Under the pieces are notes generated by a model that saw only the letters and a program-made list of their open reading frames with translations, made no database searches and was not told the origin of the DNA. A stretch of DNA of 64,000 nucleotides from Pseudomonadota bacterium (GTDB lineage Bacteria > Pseudomonadota > Gammaproteobacteria > Burkholderiales > Burkholderiaceae_C), in the NCBI GenBank assembly GCA_021848345.1, contig JAJZUV010000002.1:62001-126000 (forward strand). The letters are read 5' to 3'. Of the stretch, positions 20,799 through 31,756 are shown piece after piece; the first letter of the stretch is position 1; each line of letters starts with the position of its first letter. A program made the translations under genes and the position numbers.

Positions 20799-20872
20799 CG
20801 CGGGCTTGGCTCGGTTATGGTTGGACGAAGGCGGCAGCCCGGCGGCGGGCCGCAGGCGACCGAATCTCCCGG

Positions 20873-20878
20873 ATTATA
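20873..20878 (-). promoter_or_regulatory. -10 element for the cytochrome c pair
   Basis: A perfect TATAAT on the minus strand, about 75 bp before the first cytochrome start. No good -35 is seen at the normal distance, so an activator may be needed. The rest of 20799-21051 shows no gene. Confidence 0.5.
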
Positions 20879-21051
20879 GGGAGCCGTCCCAGGGGGCGGC
20901 GGGTGGCAGGCCGCCGGCACGGCTGGATCGCATCGCATTTTGACGCCGCGCAGCCGGCCCGGGTTCCCGGGTGTCGCGGCAAAGCTGCAAGAATGCGTCA
21001 TGCGCGCGGCCGGGCGGTTCCGGTGCCGGCGCGATTCTCGACGGAGTCCGA

Positions 21052-21882
21052 ATGCATTCCCACCTCTACCTGCTGGCCATGGCGGCGCTGCAGGGCGTGA
21101 CCGAGCTGTTTCCCATCTCCAGCCTGGGCCACAGCATTCTGGTGCCGGCGCTGGCGCACTGGCCCATCGACCGCGAGGCCGACTGGTTCCTGCCGTTCGT
21201 GGTCGTGCTGCACCTGGGCACGGCCGTGGCGCTGCTGCTGTATTTCCATCGCGACTGGACGCGCCTGATCGGCGGCTGGCTGCGCGCGCGCGGCGGCACC
21301 GGCAACGAACAGGCGCGCACGCTGTGGCTGCTGGTCGTGGGCACGATCCCGGCCGGCATCCTCGGCCTGTTGCTGGCGCACCGCATCCGCGACCTGTTCG
21401 GAGGCTTCGCCTTCGCCGCCGTCGCGCTGATGCTCAACGGCGTGCTGCTCATCGTCGGCGACCGCCTGAAGAACCGCAACGCCAGCGGCAGCCTGGCCGG
21501 CCTGGGCTTCGGGCGCGCGCTGTTCATCGGCGCCGCGCAGGCGCTGGCCCTGATTCCCGGCTTCTCGCGCTCCGGGGCGACCCTGGTGGCCGGTCTGGGC
21601 GCGGGCCTGGAGTACGAGGCCGCCGCGCGCATGTCCTTCCTGCTGGCCACGCCGATCATCGCCGCCGCCGGAGTGCTGGAGGTCCCCAAGCTGCTGCACG
21701 CCGCGATGCCTCCCGGCATGCTCGGCGTGGTGCTGATCGCCGGCGTGTTGTCGGGCGTGTGCGCCTGGCTGTCGACCTGGTTCCTGATGCGCTGGTTCCG
21801 CGGGCATGAGATCCGCGCCCTGCGGCCCTTCGGCGTGTATTGCCTGCTGTTCGGCGCGCTGGCGCTGCTGCTGGGGCGCTGA
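21052..21882 (+). CDS. uppP: undecaprenyl-diphosphate phosphatase (BacA family)
   Basis: Integral membrane phosphatase that recycles undecaprenyl pyrophosphate to the lipid carrier for cell-wall synthesis. ATG at 21052 follows CGGAG and gives 276 residues. The two signature segments are present: LQGVTELFPISSLGHS (Q/E-xxx-E type, Gln14 and Glu18) and PGFSRSGATLVAGL near residue 170. About eight membrane helices. It is transcribed alone, convergent with the AlgR-like gene 9 bp downstream. Confidence 0.93.
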   Translation: MHSHLYLLAMAALQGVTELFPISSLGHSILVPALAHWPIDREADWFLPFVVVLHLGTAVALLLYFHRDWTRLIGGWLRARGGTGNEQARTLWLLVVGTIPAGILGLLLAHRIRDLFGGFAFAAVALMLNGVLLIVGDRLKNRNASGSLAGLGFGRALFIGAAQALALIPGFSRSGATLVAGLGAGLEYEAAARMSFLLATPIIAAAGVLEVPKLLHAAMPPGMLGVVLIAGVLSGVCAWLSTWFLMRWFRGHEIRALRPFGVYCLLFGALALLLGR

Positions 21883-21891
21883 GGCGCCGGC

Positions 21892-22632
21892 TCAGTCCTG
21901 GCGCAGCAGCGCGCGCAGCAAGGGGAGCTGGCGCCGGCTGACCGGCAGGAACTCGGGCACTGCGCGCAGGCGAAGCAGCCAGTCGGCGCCCTCGGCGACT
22001 TCGAAGCCGTCGGCGCGCTCCAGGCTGGCGATGGCCTGAACGGCCACCAGCACGCTGCGGTGCGCGCGCACGAAGCGTGCGCCGTGGCGCTGCTCGAGTT
22101 CGCCCAGCGCAACGTCGGCCAGGTAGCTGCGCGAGGCGGTGCGCACGACGGTGTATTTGTCCTGGGCGCGGAAATACAGTACTTCCGCCAGGGGCACTCG
22201 CAGCAAGGCGCCGCGCTCGACGATGGCCAGGCCGGTATCCGGCGCGGCGTCGACGGGCGTCGGCGCGGCTCGGCGTTGCGTCACGCGCGACAGCGCCTGC
22301 CGCAGGCGCTCGAGCCCGACGGGCTTGGTCAGGTAGTCGTAGGCGCCGTGCTCGAAGGCGCTCAACGCGTGCTCGTCGTGCGCCGTGACGAACACCACCG
22401 CGGGTGCGCCGCACCGGGTTTCGAGCTCCGCGGCGAGATGCAGGCCGCTGTCGCCCGGCATCTGGATGTCCAGCAGCACCACGTCGTAGCGCCGGCCCGC
22501 CATCAGGGCGCGCGCTCCGGCGGCATCGGGCGCCTCGTCGACGCGCGCGACCGCCGGCTGCTCCAGGCGCGCCAGCAGGCGTCGCAGCCGCGCGCGCGCG
22601 AGGGCCTCGTCGTCGACCAGCAGAACGTTCAT
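21892..22632 (-). CDS. LytTR response regulator, AlgR-like
   Basis: A 246-residue regulator with an N-terminal receiver domain (acidic pair Asp7/Asp8, phospho-acceptor Asp55 in LLDIQMPG) and a C-terminal LytTR DNA-binding domain (about 140-246, YFRAQDKYTVV and RFVRAHRSVLV). It overlaps the sensor gene as ATGA. Position next to argH and pairing with an AlgZ-like kinase match algZ-algR of pseudomonads, where the pair controls alginate, twitching and virulence; the targets here are unknown. Confidence 0.9.
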   Translation of the reverse strand: MNVLLVDDEALARARLRRLLARLEQPAVARVDEAPDAAGARALMAGRRYDVVLLDIQMPGDSGLHLAAELETRCGAPAVVFVTAHDEHALSAFEHGAYDYLTKPVGLERLRQALSRVTQRRAAPTPVDAAPDTGLAIVERGALLRVPLAEVLYFRAQDKYTVVRTASRSYLADVALGELEQRHGARFVRAHRSVLVAVQAIASLERADGFEVAEGADWLLRLRAVPEFLPVSRRQLPLLRALLRQD

Positions 22633-23705
22633 GGCGTGTGGGTGCCCAGGGGCAGGCGCAGGCGTACGCGCCAGCGTTCGGCGCCCTGCTCGCTGGCGCG
22701 CAGCGGCCCGTGGCGGATCTCCGCCTCGAGGTCGTACAGCAGGCGCAGCCGCTGGCCGATGTTGGCCAGCGCCACGCCGGTGCCGCTGTGGCGCGCCGCG
22801 GGCGCGCGCGGCGTGTAATCGTTGCGCACGTCGATCTCCAGATGGGCGCCCCGGCGCCGAATGGCCACGTCGATGCCGCAGGGGCGCGAACTCGACTCCA
22901 CGCCGTGACGCACCGCATTCTCCAGCAACGGCTGCAGGGTCAGCGTGGGCATGCGCAAGTCCAGGCAGGCGTCGTCGACGTCCCAGGCCAGGCGCATGCG
23001 CGGACCGAATCGCACATCCTCGATGTCCAGGTAGCGTCGCGCCAGCTCGATCTCCTCGCGCACGCTGCTGAGCTGGCCGCCCCGCCCGACGCTGGCTCGG
23101 AACAGCGCGGCCAGGTCGTCCAGCACCTGTTCGGCGCGCTCGGGTTGTTCGTGCACCAGGGCGGACGCCGCGTTGAGCGCGTTGTACAGGAAGTGCGGGC
23201 GGATGCGGGCCTGCAGTTCGTCCAGGCGCGCCCGCATGTGCGCGGGGTCGAGCGCCTGCGCGCGCAGCCGCTGGTGCTGCACCAGCGCCGCGGCGAGCAG
23301 GGCGCCCAGCGCCGCGCCGCGCCAGTCGGGCAGGGTACTCGGGTGCGGCAAACCGCCCAGCGCCCATGCCAGCGCCGCCTCCACCAGCCACGGAGCGGCG
23401 GCTCCCCAGCTGACGGCGACCACCGCCTGGAGCCGCGCGTCGCGCCACAGGCGCGCGCCGCCGCACAGCAGCAGCAGCCACAGCGCGACGGCCGGCTGGG
23501 CGACCGCGAGTTCATGCAGCAGGGGGGGCGACCAGGCGGTCGGCGAGGCGCCGGCCGCGAGGCCCACCGCCAGCGCGCTCAGGTTGGCCAACGCGAAGGC
23601 GCGCAGTGCCGCGCCCGCGCTGCACAGGTCCGCCGCGGCGCGCGCGTCGCCCCGGGAAGGGGTCAATACAATGCCAGCTTGATCCATGCGTTGGCGGCGC
23701 GGCAT
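22629..23705 (-). CDS. sensor histidine kinase, AlgZ/LytS type
   Basis: Membrane sensor of 358 residues from the ATG at 23705 (an ATG at 23687 gives 352; neither has a strong ribosome site). The N-terminal half has about four hydrophobic segments. The His_kinase domain (PF06580 type) has its phospho-acceptor histidine in RIRPHFLYNALNA near residue 170, and an ATPase domain follows (LQPLLENAVRHG, TGVALANIGQRL). It overlaps the response regulator gene by 4 bp and is divergent from argH with only 45 bp between starts. Confidence 0.9.
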   Translation of the reverse strand: MPRRQRMDQAGIVLTPSRGDARAAADLCSAGAALRAFALANLSALAVGLAAGASPTAWSPPLLHELAVAQPAVALWLLLLCGGARLWRDARLQAVVAVSWGAAAPWLVEAALAWALGGLPHPSTLPDWRGAALGALLAAALVQHQRLRAQALDPAHMRARLDELQARIRPHFLYNALNAASALVHEQPERAEQVLDDLAALFRASVGRGGQLSSVREEIELARRYLDIEDVRFGPRMRLAWDVDDACLDLRMPTLTLQPLLENAVRHGVESSSRPCGIDVAIRRRGAHLEIDVRNDYTPRAPAARHSGTGVALANIGQRLRLLYDLEAEIRHGPLRASEQGAERWRVRLRLPLGTHTP

Positions 23706-23750
23706 GTCGTGCCGGCCGTGCCTTCCCGATAGTTCGATTCCCGTGATCCC

Positions 23751-25145
<1,395 letters not shown>

Positions 25146-25170
25146 GCCGGGCGCGCGCCGCCGCCGTCGC

Positions 25171-25740
<570 letters not shown>

Positions 25741-25768
25741 GGTGTTCGGTCGGTAGGGTGACGGGGGC

Positions 25769-26089
25769 TCATTGTGCCTGCATGAGCAAGGGCCCGATGC
25801 GCGCGAGGACCTGTTCCGGCGTCAGATCCACCAGCAACTGCTTGCGTCGGGACTTGTCGCCGCGCAGCAGGCGCACGCGGCTGGTGGCGCACTGCAGGCG
25901 CGCGGCCAGCCATTCGCGCAGCGCTTCGTTGGCGCGGCCCTCCAGCGCCGGAGCGGCCACGCGCACGCGCAGGGTGCCGTCGTGCAAGCCGGCAAGCTCG
26001 CTGCGCCTGGCGCCGGGCTGCGCGCTGACCAGCACGACGCAACCGTCGCGATGCGCCAGCAGCCAGGGCGGGAGCGGCGTGCCTGTCAT
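25769..26089 (-). CDS. DUF167 (YggU-like) protein
   Basis: A 106-residue protein of the DUF167/YggU family, small basic proteins of unknown function often found in proline-synthesis or YggT neighbourhoods. The conserved core is [20 protein letters not shown] followed by [15 protein letters not shown] and [16 protein letters not shown]. The ATG at 26089 is chosen over upstream TTG codons. It lies 28 bp from the dcd start in the same direction and so may be read with dcd. The histone-gene terminator is directly upstream. Confidence 0.85.
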   Translation of the reverse strand: MTGTPLPPWLLAHRDGCVVLVSAQPGARRSELAGLHDGTLRVRVAAPALEGRANEALREWLAARLQCATSRVRLLRGDKSRRKQLLVDLTPEQVLARIGPLLMQAQ

Positions 26090-26093
26090 GCAC

Positions 26094-26121
26094 AAAAAAG
26101 CCTGGGCCTCTCGGCCCAGGC
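26094..26121 (-). terminator. intrinsic terminator of the histone-like gene
   Basis: Perfect stem GCCTGGGCC/GGCCCAGGC (26100-26121, loop TCTC), followed on the minus strand by six T residues. It separates the histone-like gene from DUF167. Confidence 0.92.
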
Positions 26122-26145
26122 TCGGTCACGCACGATCAGCTCGTC

Positions 26146-26655
26146 TCAGGGACGGTCGCCGGTCGGGAACGGCCACGCGGCGGCCGGGCTCAGCGCGGTC
26201 TTCGCGGCGGGCGCGGCTTCCTTGGGCGCGGGGGCAGGCTTCTTGGCGGGCGCGGGCTTCTTCGCCGCGGCCTTCTTCGCCGGAGCCTTCTTCGCCGCGG
26301 CCTTCTTCGCCGGGGCCTTCTTGGCGACGGCCTTCTTCGCCGGGGCGGCCTTCTTGGCGACGGCCTTCTTCGCCGGCGCGGCCTTCTTGGCGACGACCTT
26401 CTTCGCCGGAGCCTTCTTGGCGGCGGCCTTCTTCGCCGGCGCGGCCTTCTTGGCGACGACCTTCTTCGCCGGGGCCTTCTTCGCGGCGGCCTTCTTCGCC
26501 GGCGCGGCCTTCTTGGCGACGACCTTCTTCGCCGGGGCGGCCTTCTTGGCGACGGCCTTCTTCGCCGGCGCGGCCTTCTTCGCCACAGCCTTCTTCGCCG
26601 GGGCCTTCTTCGCGGCGGCCTTCTTGGCGGCCGGTTTCTTGGTTGCAGTTGCCAT
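26146..26655 (-). CDS. histone H1-like Lys/Ala/Pro-repeat DNA-binding protein
   Basis: A 169-residue, extremely basic protein made of irregular repeats of AAPAKKA/KAPAKKA (about residues 5-135). A short non-repetitive tail ends WPFPTGDRP, a sequence common at the end of such proteins in Burkholderiales. It resembles eukaryotic H1 tails, chlamydial HC2 and AlgP, and likely binds and condenses DNA without strict specificity. The strong ribosome site AGGAGA stands seven bases before the ATG. The DNA of the repeats is itself near-repetitive, so length may vary between strains. Monocistronic, with its own terminator. Confidence 0.9.
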   Translation of the reverse strand: MATATKKPAAKKAAAKKAPAKKAVAKKAAPAKKAVAKKAAPAKKVVAKKAAPAKKAAAKKAPAKKVVAKKAAPAKKAAAKKAPAKKVVAKKAAPAKKAVAKKAAPAKKAVAKKAPAKKAAAKKAPAKKAAAKKPAPAKKPAPAPKEAAPAAKTALSPAAAWPFPTGDRP

Positions 26656-27087
26656 GTTGATTCTCCTAGTTCACGTGTTTTAGAGGTCCAACCTCATCGG
26701 TCGCATCCAAAGCTCCTCATGGCCCCGCCTCCCGGCGGTCTCCGATACGGGTCATTTGCAAATGCGCCAATGGGCAAAACCCCGACCGCACCAGCGCTGG
26801 CACGGACAGGGCCATCCGCGGCGGGCCATGCGGCCGGCACCGTGAATGTGGGGTGGTCGCGGGTCGCGCGGGCGACGGGGGCCTGCGCGCGAACGGCGAC
26901 TCGCGGCTGCGTCGCGCCGGCGGTACCGCGGCCGGCAGGCGTTCGCGCGGGGGCGCGGCCATGCTGGGCGGGTACTGCGAGGCGGGACGAGCGGCGAAAC
27001 TTCAACGAGGTGATCCTGAAAAACAAACGAGGGCCGGCAACCACACGGCCACGGCGGCAGCGCAGGCTGGGATGGGCGACTGGCGCA
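26656..27087. other. 432-bp intergenic region upstream of the histone-like gene
   Basis: No convincing gene. From left to right: histone-gene ribosome site, the promoter candidate at 26742-26770, a long very GC-rich part without clear motif (about 26780-27000), then a weak stem GGCCG/CGGCC (27032-27050). On the minus strand a T-rich run follows this stem, so it may terminate nrdB transcription. Confidence 0.5.
26742..26770 (-). promoter_or_regulatory. promoter candidate for the histone-like gene, with palindrome in spacer
   Basis: On the minus strand TTGGCG (-35) and TATCGG (-10) are 17 bp apart. The spacer holds the perfect 12-bp palindrome CATTTGCAAATG (26753-26764), a possible repressor site. 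The -10 is weak. Confidence 0.35.
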
Positions 27088-28314
27088 TCATTCCCAGGAC
27101 AGGGCTCCGCCCGATTGGTACTCGATGACCCGGGTTTCGAAGAAATTCCGTTCCTTCTTCAGGTCGATCATTTCACTCATCCACGGGAAGGGGTTCTCCT
27201 CGTTCGGGAACATCGGATCGAGACCGATCTGCTGTGCCCGCCGGTTGGCGATGAAACGCAAGTACCCCTTGAACATCGAGGCGTTCAGTCCCAGCACGCC
27301 GCGAGGCATCGTGTCCTCGGCGTAGGCGTACTCGAGCTGCACCGCGCGCTGGAACAGCGCGGTGATTTCCTCCTTGAACTCGCGAGTCCACAGATGCGGA
27401 TTCTCGAGCTTGATCTGGTTCACCAGGTCGATGCCGAAATTGCAGTGCATCGACTCGTCGCGCAGGATGTACTGGTACTGCTCGGCAGCACCGGTCATCT
27501 TGTTCTGCCGTCCCATGGCCAGGATCTGGGTGAAGCCCACGTAGAAGAACAGGCCTTCCATCAGGCAGGCGAACACGATGATCGAGCGCAGCAACTCCTG
27601 ATCGTTGCGCTCGGTGCCGCCGAAGGCCGAGGTGCGGAAGGACGGATTGGTCAGGATGTCGATGAACGGGATGAGGAACTCATCCTTGTCGCGGATCGAC
27701 TTGACCTCGTGGTAGGCGTTGAAGATCTCGCCTTCGTCCAGGCCGAGGGATTCGACGATGTACTGGTAGGCGTGGGTGTGGATGGCTTCCTCGAAGGCCT
27801 GGCGCAGCAGGAACTGGCGGCATTCGGGGTTCGTGATGTGGCGATACGTGCCCAGCACGATGTTGTTCGCCGCCAGCGAATCGGCGGTGACGAAAAAGCC
27901 CAGGTTGCGCTTGACGATGCGGCGCTCGTCGTCGCTCAGCGCGTGCGGATCCTTCCACAACGCGATGTCGCGCGACATGTTGACTTCCTGCGGCATCCAG
28001 TGATTGGCGCAGGAGGACAGGTACTTGTCCCAAGCCCACTTGTACTTGAAGGGCACGAGCTGGTTGACGTCGGCGCGGCAGTTGATGATGCGCTTGTCCT
28101 CGGCGCGCACCCGCGCCTCGGATGCCGCGCGCTGGCTGTAGGACTCATCGGGCTGCGACGCCAGCGAAGTGGGCGACGCGGAGGACATCGTGGACGCGGC
28201 TGCCGCGGTCCGCGCGGATGACGAAACCGTCGGCGAAACCGAGGGCGAAACGTCCGGCATGCGGCCGGCTGCAGGTCCGCTGGTGTTTGCGGTGTTGTCG
28301 TCCCAATGGAGCAT
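27088..28314 (-). CDS. nrdB: ribonucleoside-diphosphate reductase class Ia, beta subunit
   Basis: Di-iron tyrosyl-radical subunit of the aerobic ribonucleotide reductase. The ATG at 28314 has GAAGGG upstream and gives 408 residues; a TTG at 28332 is less likely. The first 65 residues are low-complexity Ser/Ala/Pro, common in Burkholderiales NrdB. The ferritin-like domain follows, with metal-ligand Glu and His in [12 protein letters not shown] and the radical-forming Tyr at about residue 183. The C-terminus ends ESGGALSWE-like (QSGGALSWE), the tail that docks to NrdA. It is read after nrdA with a 118-bp gap. Confidence 0.96.
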   Translation of the reverse strand: MLHWDDNTANTSGPAAGRMPDVSPSVSPTVSSSARTAAAASTMSSASPTSLASQPDESYSQRAASEARVRAEDKRIINCRADVNQLVPFKYKWAWDKYLSSCANHWMPQEVNMSRDIALWKDPHALSDDERRIVKRNLGFFVTADSLAANNIVLGTYRHITNPECRQFLLRQAFEEAIHTHAYQYIVESLGLDEGEIFNAYHEVKSIRDKDEFLIPFIDILTNPSFRTSAFGGTERNDQELLRSIIVFACLMEGLFFYVGFTQILAMGRQNKMTGAAEQYQYILRDESMHCNFGIDLVNQIKLENPHLWTREFKEEITALFQRAVQLEYAYAEDTMPRGVLGLNASMFKGYLRFIANRRAQQIGLDPMFPNEENPFPWMSEMIDLKKERNFFETRVIEYQSGGALSWE

Positions 28315-28432
28315 GTCTTTCCCTTCGTTCAATTATCAGGTGTTCATGACAAAGCATCAACACGATAGGGTCTCATGCAATCCAAACACATCGATTGCAC
28401 ACATTACTTTGATGCCAAAATCCAACGAAGGA

Positions 28433-31351
28433 TCACTGGCAGGCCTCGCAGGTCGGATCGTCGATGGCGCAGAACTTGATGTCGCTGCCGGCGCTCGGCG
28501 GCAACACGGCCTCGGCATGCGCGGCTTGCGCCGGCGCGGTCTCGACCTGCGGCACCGCGTTGAGGCGTCCCCCGCGCACCGTGGACTTCTCGACATGCGT
28601 GGCGCTGGTGGTGCGCAGGTAGTACGTGGTCTTCAGGCCGCGCAGCCATGCCAGCTTGTAGGTCTCGTCGAGCTTCTTGCCCGACGCGCCGGCCATGTAG
28701 ATGTTCAGCGACTGCGCCTGGTCGATCCACTTGCTGCGCCGCGCCGCGGCTTCGATGATCCACGCGGTGTCGATCTCGAAGGCCGTCGCGTACAGCTCCT
28801 TCAGGTCGGCGGGGATGCGGTCGATGGGCTGCACGCTGCCGTCGAAGTACTTCAGGTCGGCCACCATGACCTGGTCCCACAGCCCGCGCGCCTTCAGGTC
28901 GCGCACCAGGTACTGGTTGATCACCGTGAATTCGCCCGACAGGTTGGACTTCACGTACAGGTTCTGGAAGGTCGGCTCGATGCAGGCGTCGACGCCGATG
29001 ATGTTGGAGATGGTCGCCGTCGGCGCGATGGCCACGCAATTGGAATTGCGCATGCCATGCTCGCGCACGCGCTGACGCAGCGCGTCCCAGTCCAGGCTGG
29101 CGGAATCGTCCACCTCCACGTAGCCGCCGCGTTGCTCGGCCAGCAGCTTGAGCGTGTCGTGGGGCAGGATGCCGCGGTCCCACAGCGAGCCGGTGTAGCT
29201 GCTGTAGCGCCCGCGTTCGGCGGCCAGTTCCGTGGAGGCCCAGTAGGCCTGATAGCACACCGCTTCCATCGAGCGGTCCGCGAACTCCACGGCCTGTTGC
29301 GATCCGTAGGGGATGCGCGCCAGGTGCAGGCAGTCCTGGAAGCCCATGATGCCCAGGCCCACCGGGCGATGGCGCAGGTTGGAGTTGCGGGCCTTGCCCA
29401 CCGCGTAGTAATTGATGTCGATCACGTTGTCGAGCATGCGCATCGCCGTGGAGACGGTGCGCTTGAGCTTGGCGTGGTCGAGACCCCACTGGCCCTGCGC
29501 GTCCTGGTGCAGGTGCGCCACCAGGTTGACCGAGCCCAGGTTGCACACCGCGATCTCGCTGCCGCTGGTGTTCAGGGTGATCTCGGTGCACAGGTTGCTC
29601 GAATGCACCACGCCGGCGTGCTGCTGCGGGCTGCGCACGTTGCAGGCGTCCTTGAAGGTGATCCAGGGATGCCCGGTCTCGAACAGCATGGTGAGCATCT
29701 TGCGCCACAGCTGCGAGGCCGGGATGGTCTTGTGCAGCTTGAGCTCGCCGCTGGCGGCGCGCTGCTCGTAGCGCAGGTAGGCCTGCTCGAAGTCCTGGCC
29801 GAAGCGGTCGTGCAGGTCGGGCACGTCCGAGGGCGAGAACAGGGTCCAGTTGCCGCCTTCCATGACCCGCTTCATGAACAGGTCGGGGATCCAGTTGGCG
29901 GTGTTCATGTCGTGGGTGCGCCGACGGTCGTCGCCGGTGTTCTTGCGCAGCTCCAGGAATTCCTCGATGTCCAGGTGCCAGGCTTCCAGGTACGCGCACA
30001 CCGCGCCCTTGCGCTTGCCGCCCTGGTTGACCGCCACCGCGGTGTCGTTGACCACCTTCAGGAACGGCACCACGCCCTGCGACTTGCCGTTGGTGCCCTT
30101 GATGTGGCTGCCCAGGGCGCGCACGCGGGTCCAGTCGTTGCCCAGGCCGCCGGCGAACTTGGACAGCAGCGCGTTTTCCTTGATCGCCTCGTAGATGCCG
30201 TCCAGATCGTCGGCCACCGTGGTCAGGTAGCAGCTCGAAAGCTGCGAGCGCCGGGTGCCTGAGTTGAACAGCGTGGGCGTGCTGGCCATGAAATCGAAGC
30301 GCGACAGCACTTCGTAGAACTCGATGGCGCGCGCCTCGCGGTCGATTTCGTTCAGCGACAGGCCCATGGCCACGCGCATGAAGAACGCCTGCGGCAGTTC
30401 GATGCGTCGGCCGTCCTTGTTGTGACGGGTGTCGGCGCGGTTGGTCAGGAAATAGCGGTCGTACAGGGTCTGCAGGCCCAGATAGTCGAATTCCAGGTCG
30501 CGCTCGGGCTTCAGGGCCGCACCCAGGCGGGCCAGGTCGAACTGGCCCAGGCGCTCGTCGAGCAGTTCCAGCTCGATGCCCTCGCGCACGAAGAGGGGGA
30601 AATACTCGGCGTAGCGCTGACCCATCTGCGCCTGGGTCACCTCCTCGCCCAGCACGTCCCTGCGGATGGTGTGCAGCAGCAGGCGAGCGGTGGCCGTGGC
30701 GTAGCCGGGGTCGCTTTCGATGAGCGTGCGCGCGGCCAGGATCGCGGCCTTGTACACCTCGTCCATCGGCACGCCGTCGTACAGGTTGCGCTGGGTCTCG
30801 GACAGGATGGGGTCGGGGCGCACGTCGGCACCGAGATCGGCGCAGGCCGAGCGGATCAGGTCCTGCAGCGCCGCCAGGTCCAGCGGACGGCGCACGCCGC
30901 CGTCGGTGACCTGCAACTCCTGTTGCTGCGGGGCAGACTCCTCGCGGTTGCGCGCCCGCTCCTGCGCGCGACGCTCGCGGTACAGCACGTAGGCCCGCGC
31001 CACTTCGTGGTGGCCGGCGCGCATCAGCGCCAGCTCGGCATGGTCCTGGATGTCCTCGATGTGGAAGGTGCCGCCGCCGGGCCGGCTGCGCATCAGCGCG
31101 CGCAGCACCGACTGGGTCAGCTCCTCGACCTGTTCGCGCATGCTGGCGGAGGCCGCGCTCGAGCCGCCCTGCACGGCGAGAAAGGCCTTGGTCAGCGCGA
31201 TCTGGATCTTCGCCGGTTCGAAACCGACGACCGCGCCGTTGCGCCGGATGATCTTGTAGTCGCTGTAGGCCTGGCCCGCGGCGTCCTCGGCGGGAGTGCG
31301 CGGCGCGGGCATGGCGGCCTGGGTCTTGGGAATGTCGGTGCTCAGATTCAC
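28433..31351 (-). CDS. nrdA: ribonucleoside-diphosphate reductase class Ia, alpha subunit
   Basis: Catalytic subunit reducing ribonucleoside diphosphates. The GTG at 31351 is chosen because AGGAGA lies just upstream; it gives 972 residues, long for the family. An N-terminal ATP-cone (IIRRNGAVVGFEPAKIQIALTK is its start, near residue 32) implies allosteric control by ATP/dATP. Catalytic cysteines are seen in QLSSCYL, NLCTEITLN and CNLGSVNL. The redox pair at the extreme C-terminus, CEAC, is intact. The upstream region carries NrdR boxes and DnaA-like sites; nrdB follows. Confidence 0.97.
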   Translation of the reverse strand: MNLSTDIPKTQAAMPAPRTPAEDAAGQAYSDYKIIRRNGAVVGFEPAKIQIALTKAFLAVQGGSSAASASMREQVEELTQSVLRALMRSRPGGGTFHIEDIQDHAELALMRAGHHEVARAYVLYRERRAQERARNREESAPQQQELQVTDGGVRRPLDLAALQDLIRSACADLGADVRPDPILSETQRNLYDGVPMDEVYKAAILAARTLIESDPGYATATARLLLHTIRRDVLGEEVTQAQMGQRYAEYFPLFVREGIELELLDERLGQFDLARLGAALKPERDLEFDYLGLQTLYDRYFLTNRADTRHNKDGRRIELPQAFFMRVAMGLSLNEIDREARAIEFYEVLSRFDFMASTPTLFNSGTRRSQLSSCYLTTVADDLDGIYEAIKENALLSKFAGGLGNDWTRVRALGSHIKGTNGKSQGVVPFLKVVNDTAVAVNQGGKRKGAVCAYLEAWHLDIEEFLELRKNTGDDRRRTHDMNTANWIPDLFMKRVMEGGNWTLFSPSDVPDLHDRFGQDFEQAYLRYEQRAASGELKLHKTIPASQLWRKMLTMLFETGHPWITFKDACNVRSPQQHAGVVHSSNLCTEITLNTSGSEIAVCNLGSVNLVAHLHQDAQGQWGLDHAKLKRTVSTAMRMLDNVIDINYYAVGKARNSNLRHRPVGLGIMGFQDCLHLARIPYGSQQAVEFADRSMEAVCYQAYWASTELAAERGRYSSYTGSLWDRGILPHDTLKLLAEQRGGYVEVDDSASLDWDALRQRVREHGMRNSNCVAIAPTATISNIIGVDACIEPTFQNLYVKSNLSGEFTVINQYLVRDLKARGLWDQVMVADLKYFDGSVQPIDRIPADLKELYATAFEIDTAWIIEAAARRSKWIDQAQSLNIYMAGASGKKLDETYKLAWLRGLKTTYYLRTTSATHVEKSTVRGGRLNAVPQVETAPAQAAHAEAVLPPSAGSDIKFCAIDDPTCEACQ

Positions 31352-31552
31352 GCAGGGTCTCCTGAAAAACGGGCCGCGCAGCCTCGGGTTCCACGGCGCG
31401 CGGCACGGATGCGGTGCCCGCCGCGGACGCTCACGCGCGTGCGTCCGGGGGGATGGGCGGTGTCGGCCGCGGCCTCTTCGAGGCGCCGCGCCGATGTGGC
31501 TGGGATCGGGTGCTCGCGGCACATGCCCGTGGTGCCGAAAGCGATCGTGTGG

Positions 31553-31568
31553 GCACTATATCTAGCGT
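31553..31568. promoter_or_regulatory. NrdR box 1
   Basis: GCACTATATCTAGCGT matches the NrdR consensus ACACTATATATAGTGT at 13 of 16 positions. It lies about 200 bp before nrdA and 32 bp from box 2. Confidence 0.85.
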
Positions 31569-31584
31569 TGGACCCCGGCGCAAT

Positions 31585-31600
31585 ACCCTATAGCTAGCGC
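31585..31600. promoter_or_regulatory. NrdR box 2
   Basis: ACCCTATAGCTAGCGC matches the NrdR consensus at 11 of 16 positions. The 32-bp spacing (three helical turns) from box 1 is the arrangement known for NrdR-repressed promoters. Confidence 0.8.
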
Positions 31601-31627
31601 CAGGCTCCCGCACAGGCTGGGCACCGG

Positions 31628-31648
31628 CTATGCACAGGCTTTTCCACA
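31628..31648 (+). promoter_or_regulatory. two DnaA-box-like 9-mers upstream of nrdA
   Basis: CTATGCACA (31628-31636) and TTTTCCACA (31640-31648) each differ by one base from the DnaA consensus TTATNCACA and lie in the same orientation 12 bp apart. In E. coli DnaA boxes regulate nrdAB. Confidence 0.55.
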
Positions 31649-31756
31649 GGCCGACCTGCGATTGCGCACCGCGCCGCGGCTCCCGCGCCTGACTTGATGC
31701 ATCCCTGGGCGCCGGTCGGGCGCTGTTGCGCGCGGGGAACGCCGGCGAGCGCGGGT

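Noticed and set aside
26240-26640. Regular repeats that could suggest a CRISPR array or minisatellite
   Set aside because: Units are in frame, vary in length and encode the Lys/Ala repeats of the histone-like protein; there are no unique spacers.
25772-26683. Rightward frame with AFFAGAFFA repeats across the histone-like gene
   Set aside because: It is the complement of the lysine-rich repeats; the minus-strand frame has a strong ribosome site and terminator.
28404-31406. 1000-codon frame overlapping nrdA in another frame
   Set aside because: Arg/Ala/Gly-rich shadow caused by codon bias; nrdA in its own frame has all catalytic motifs.
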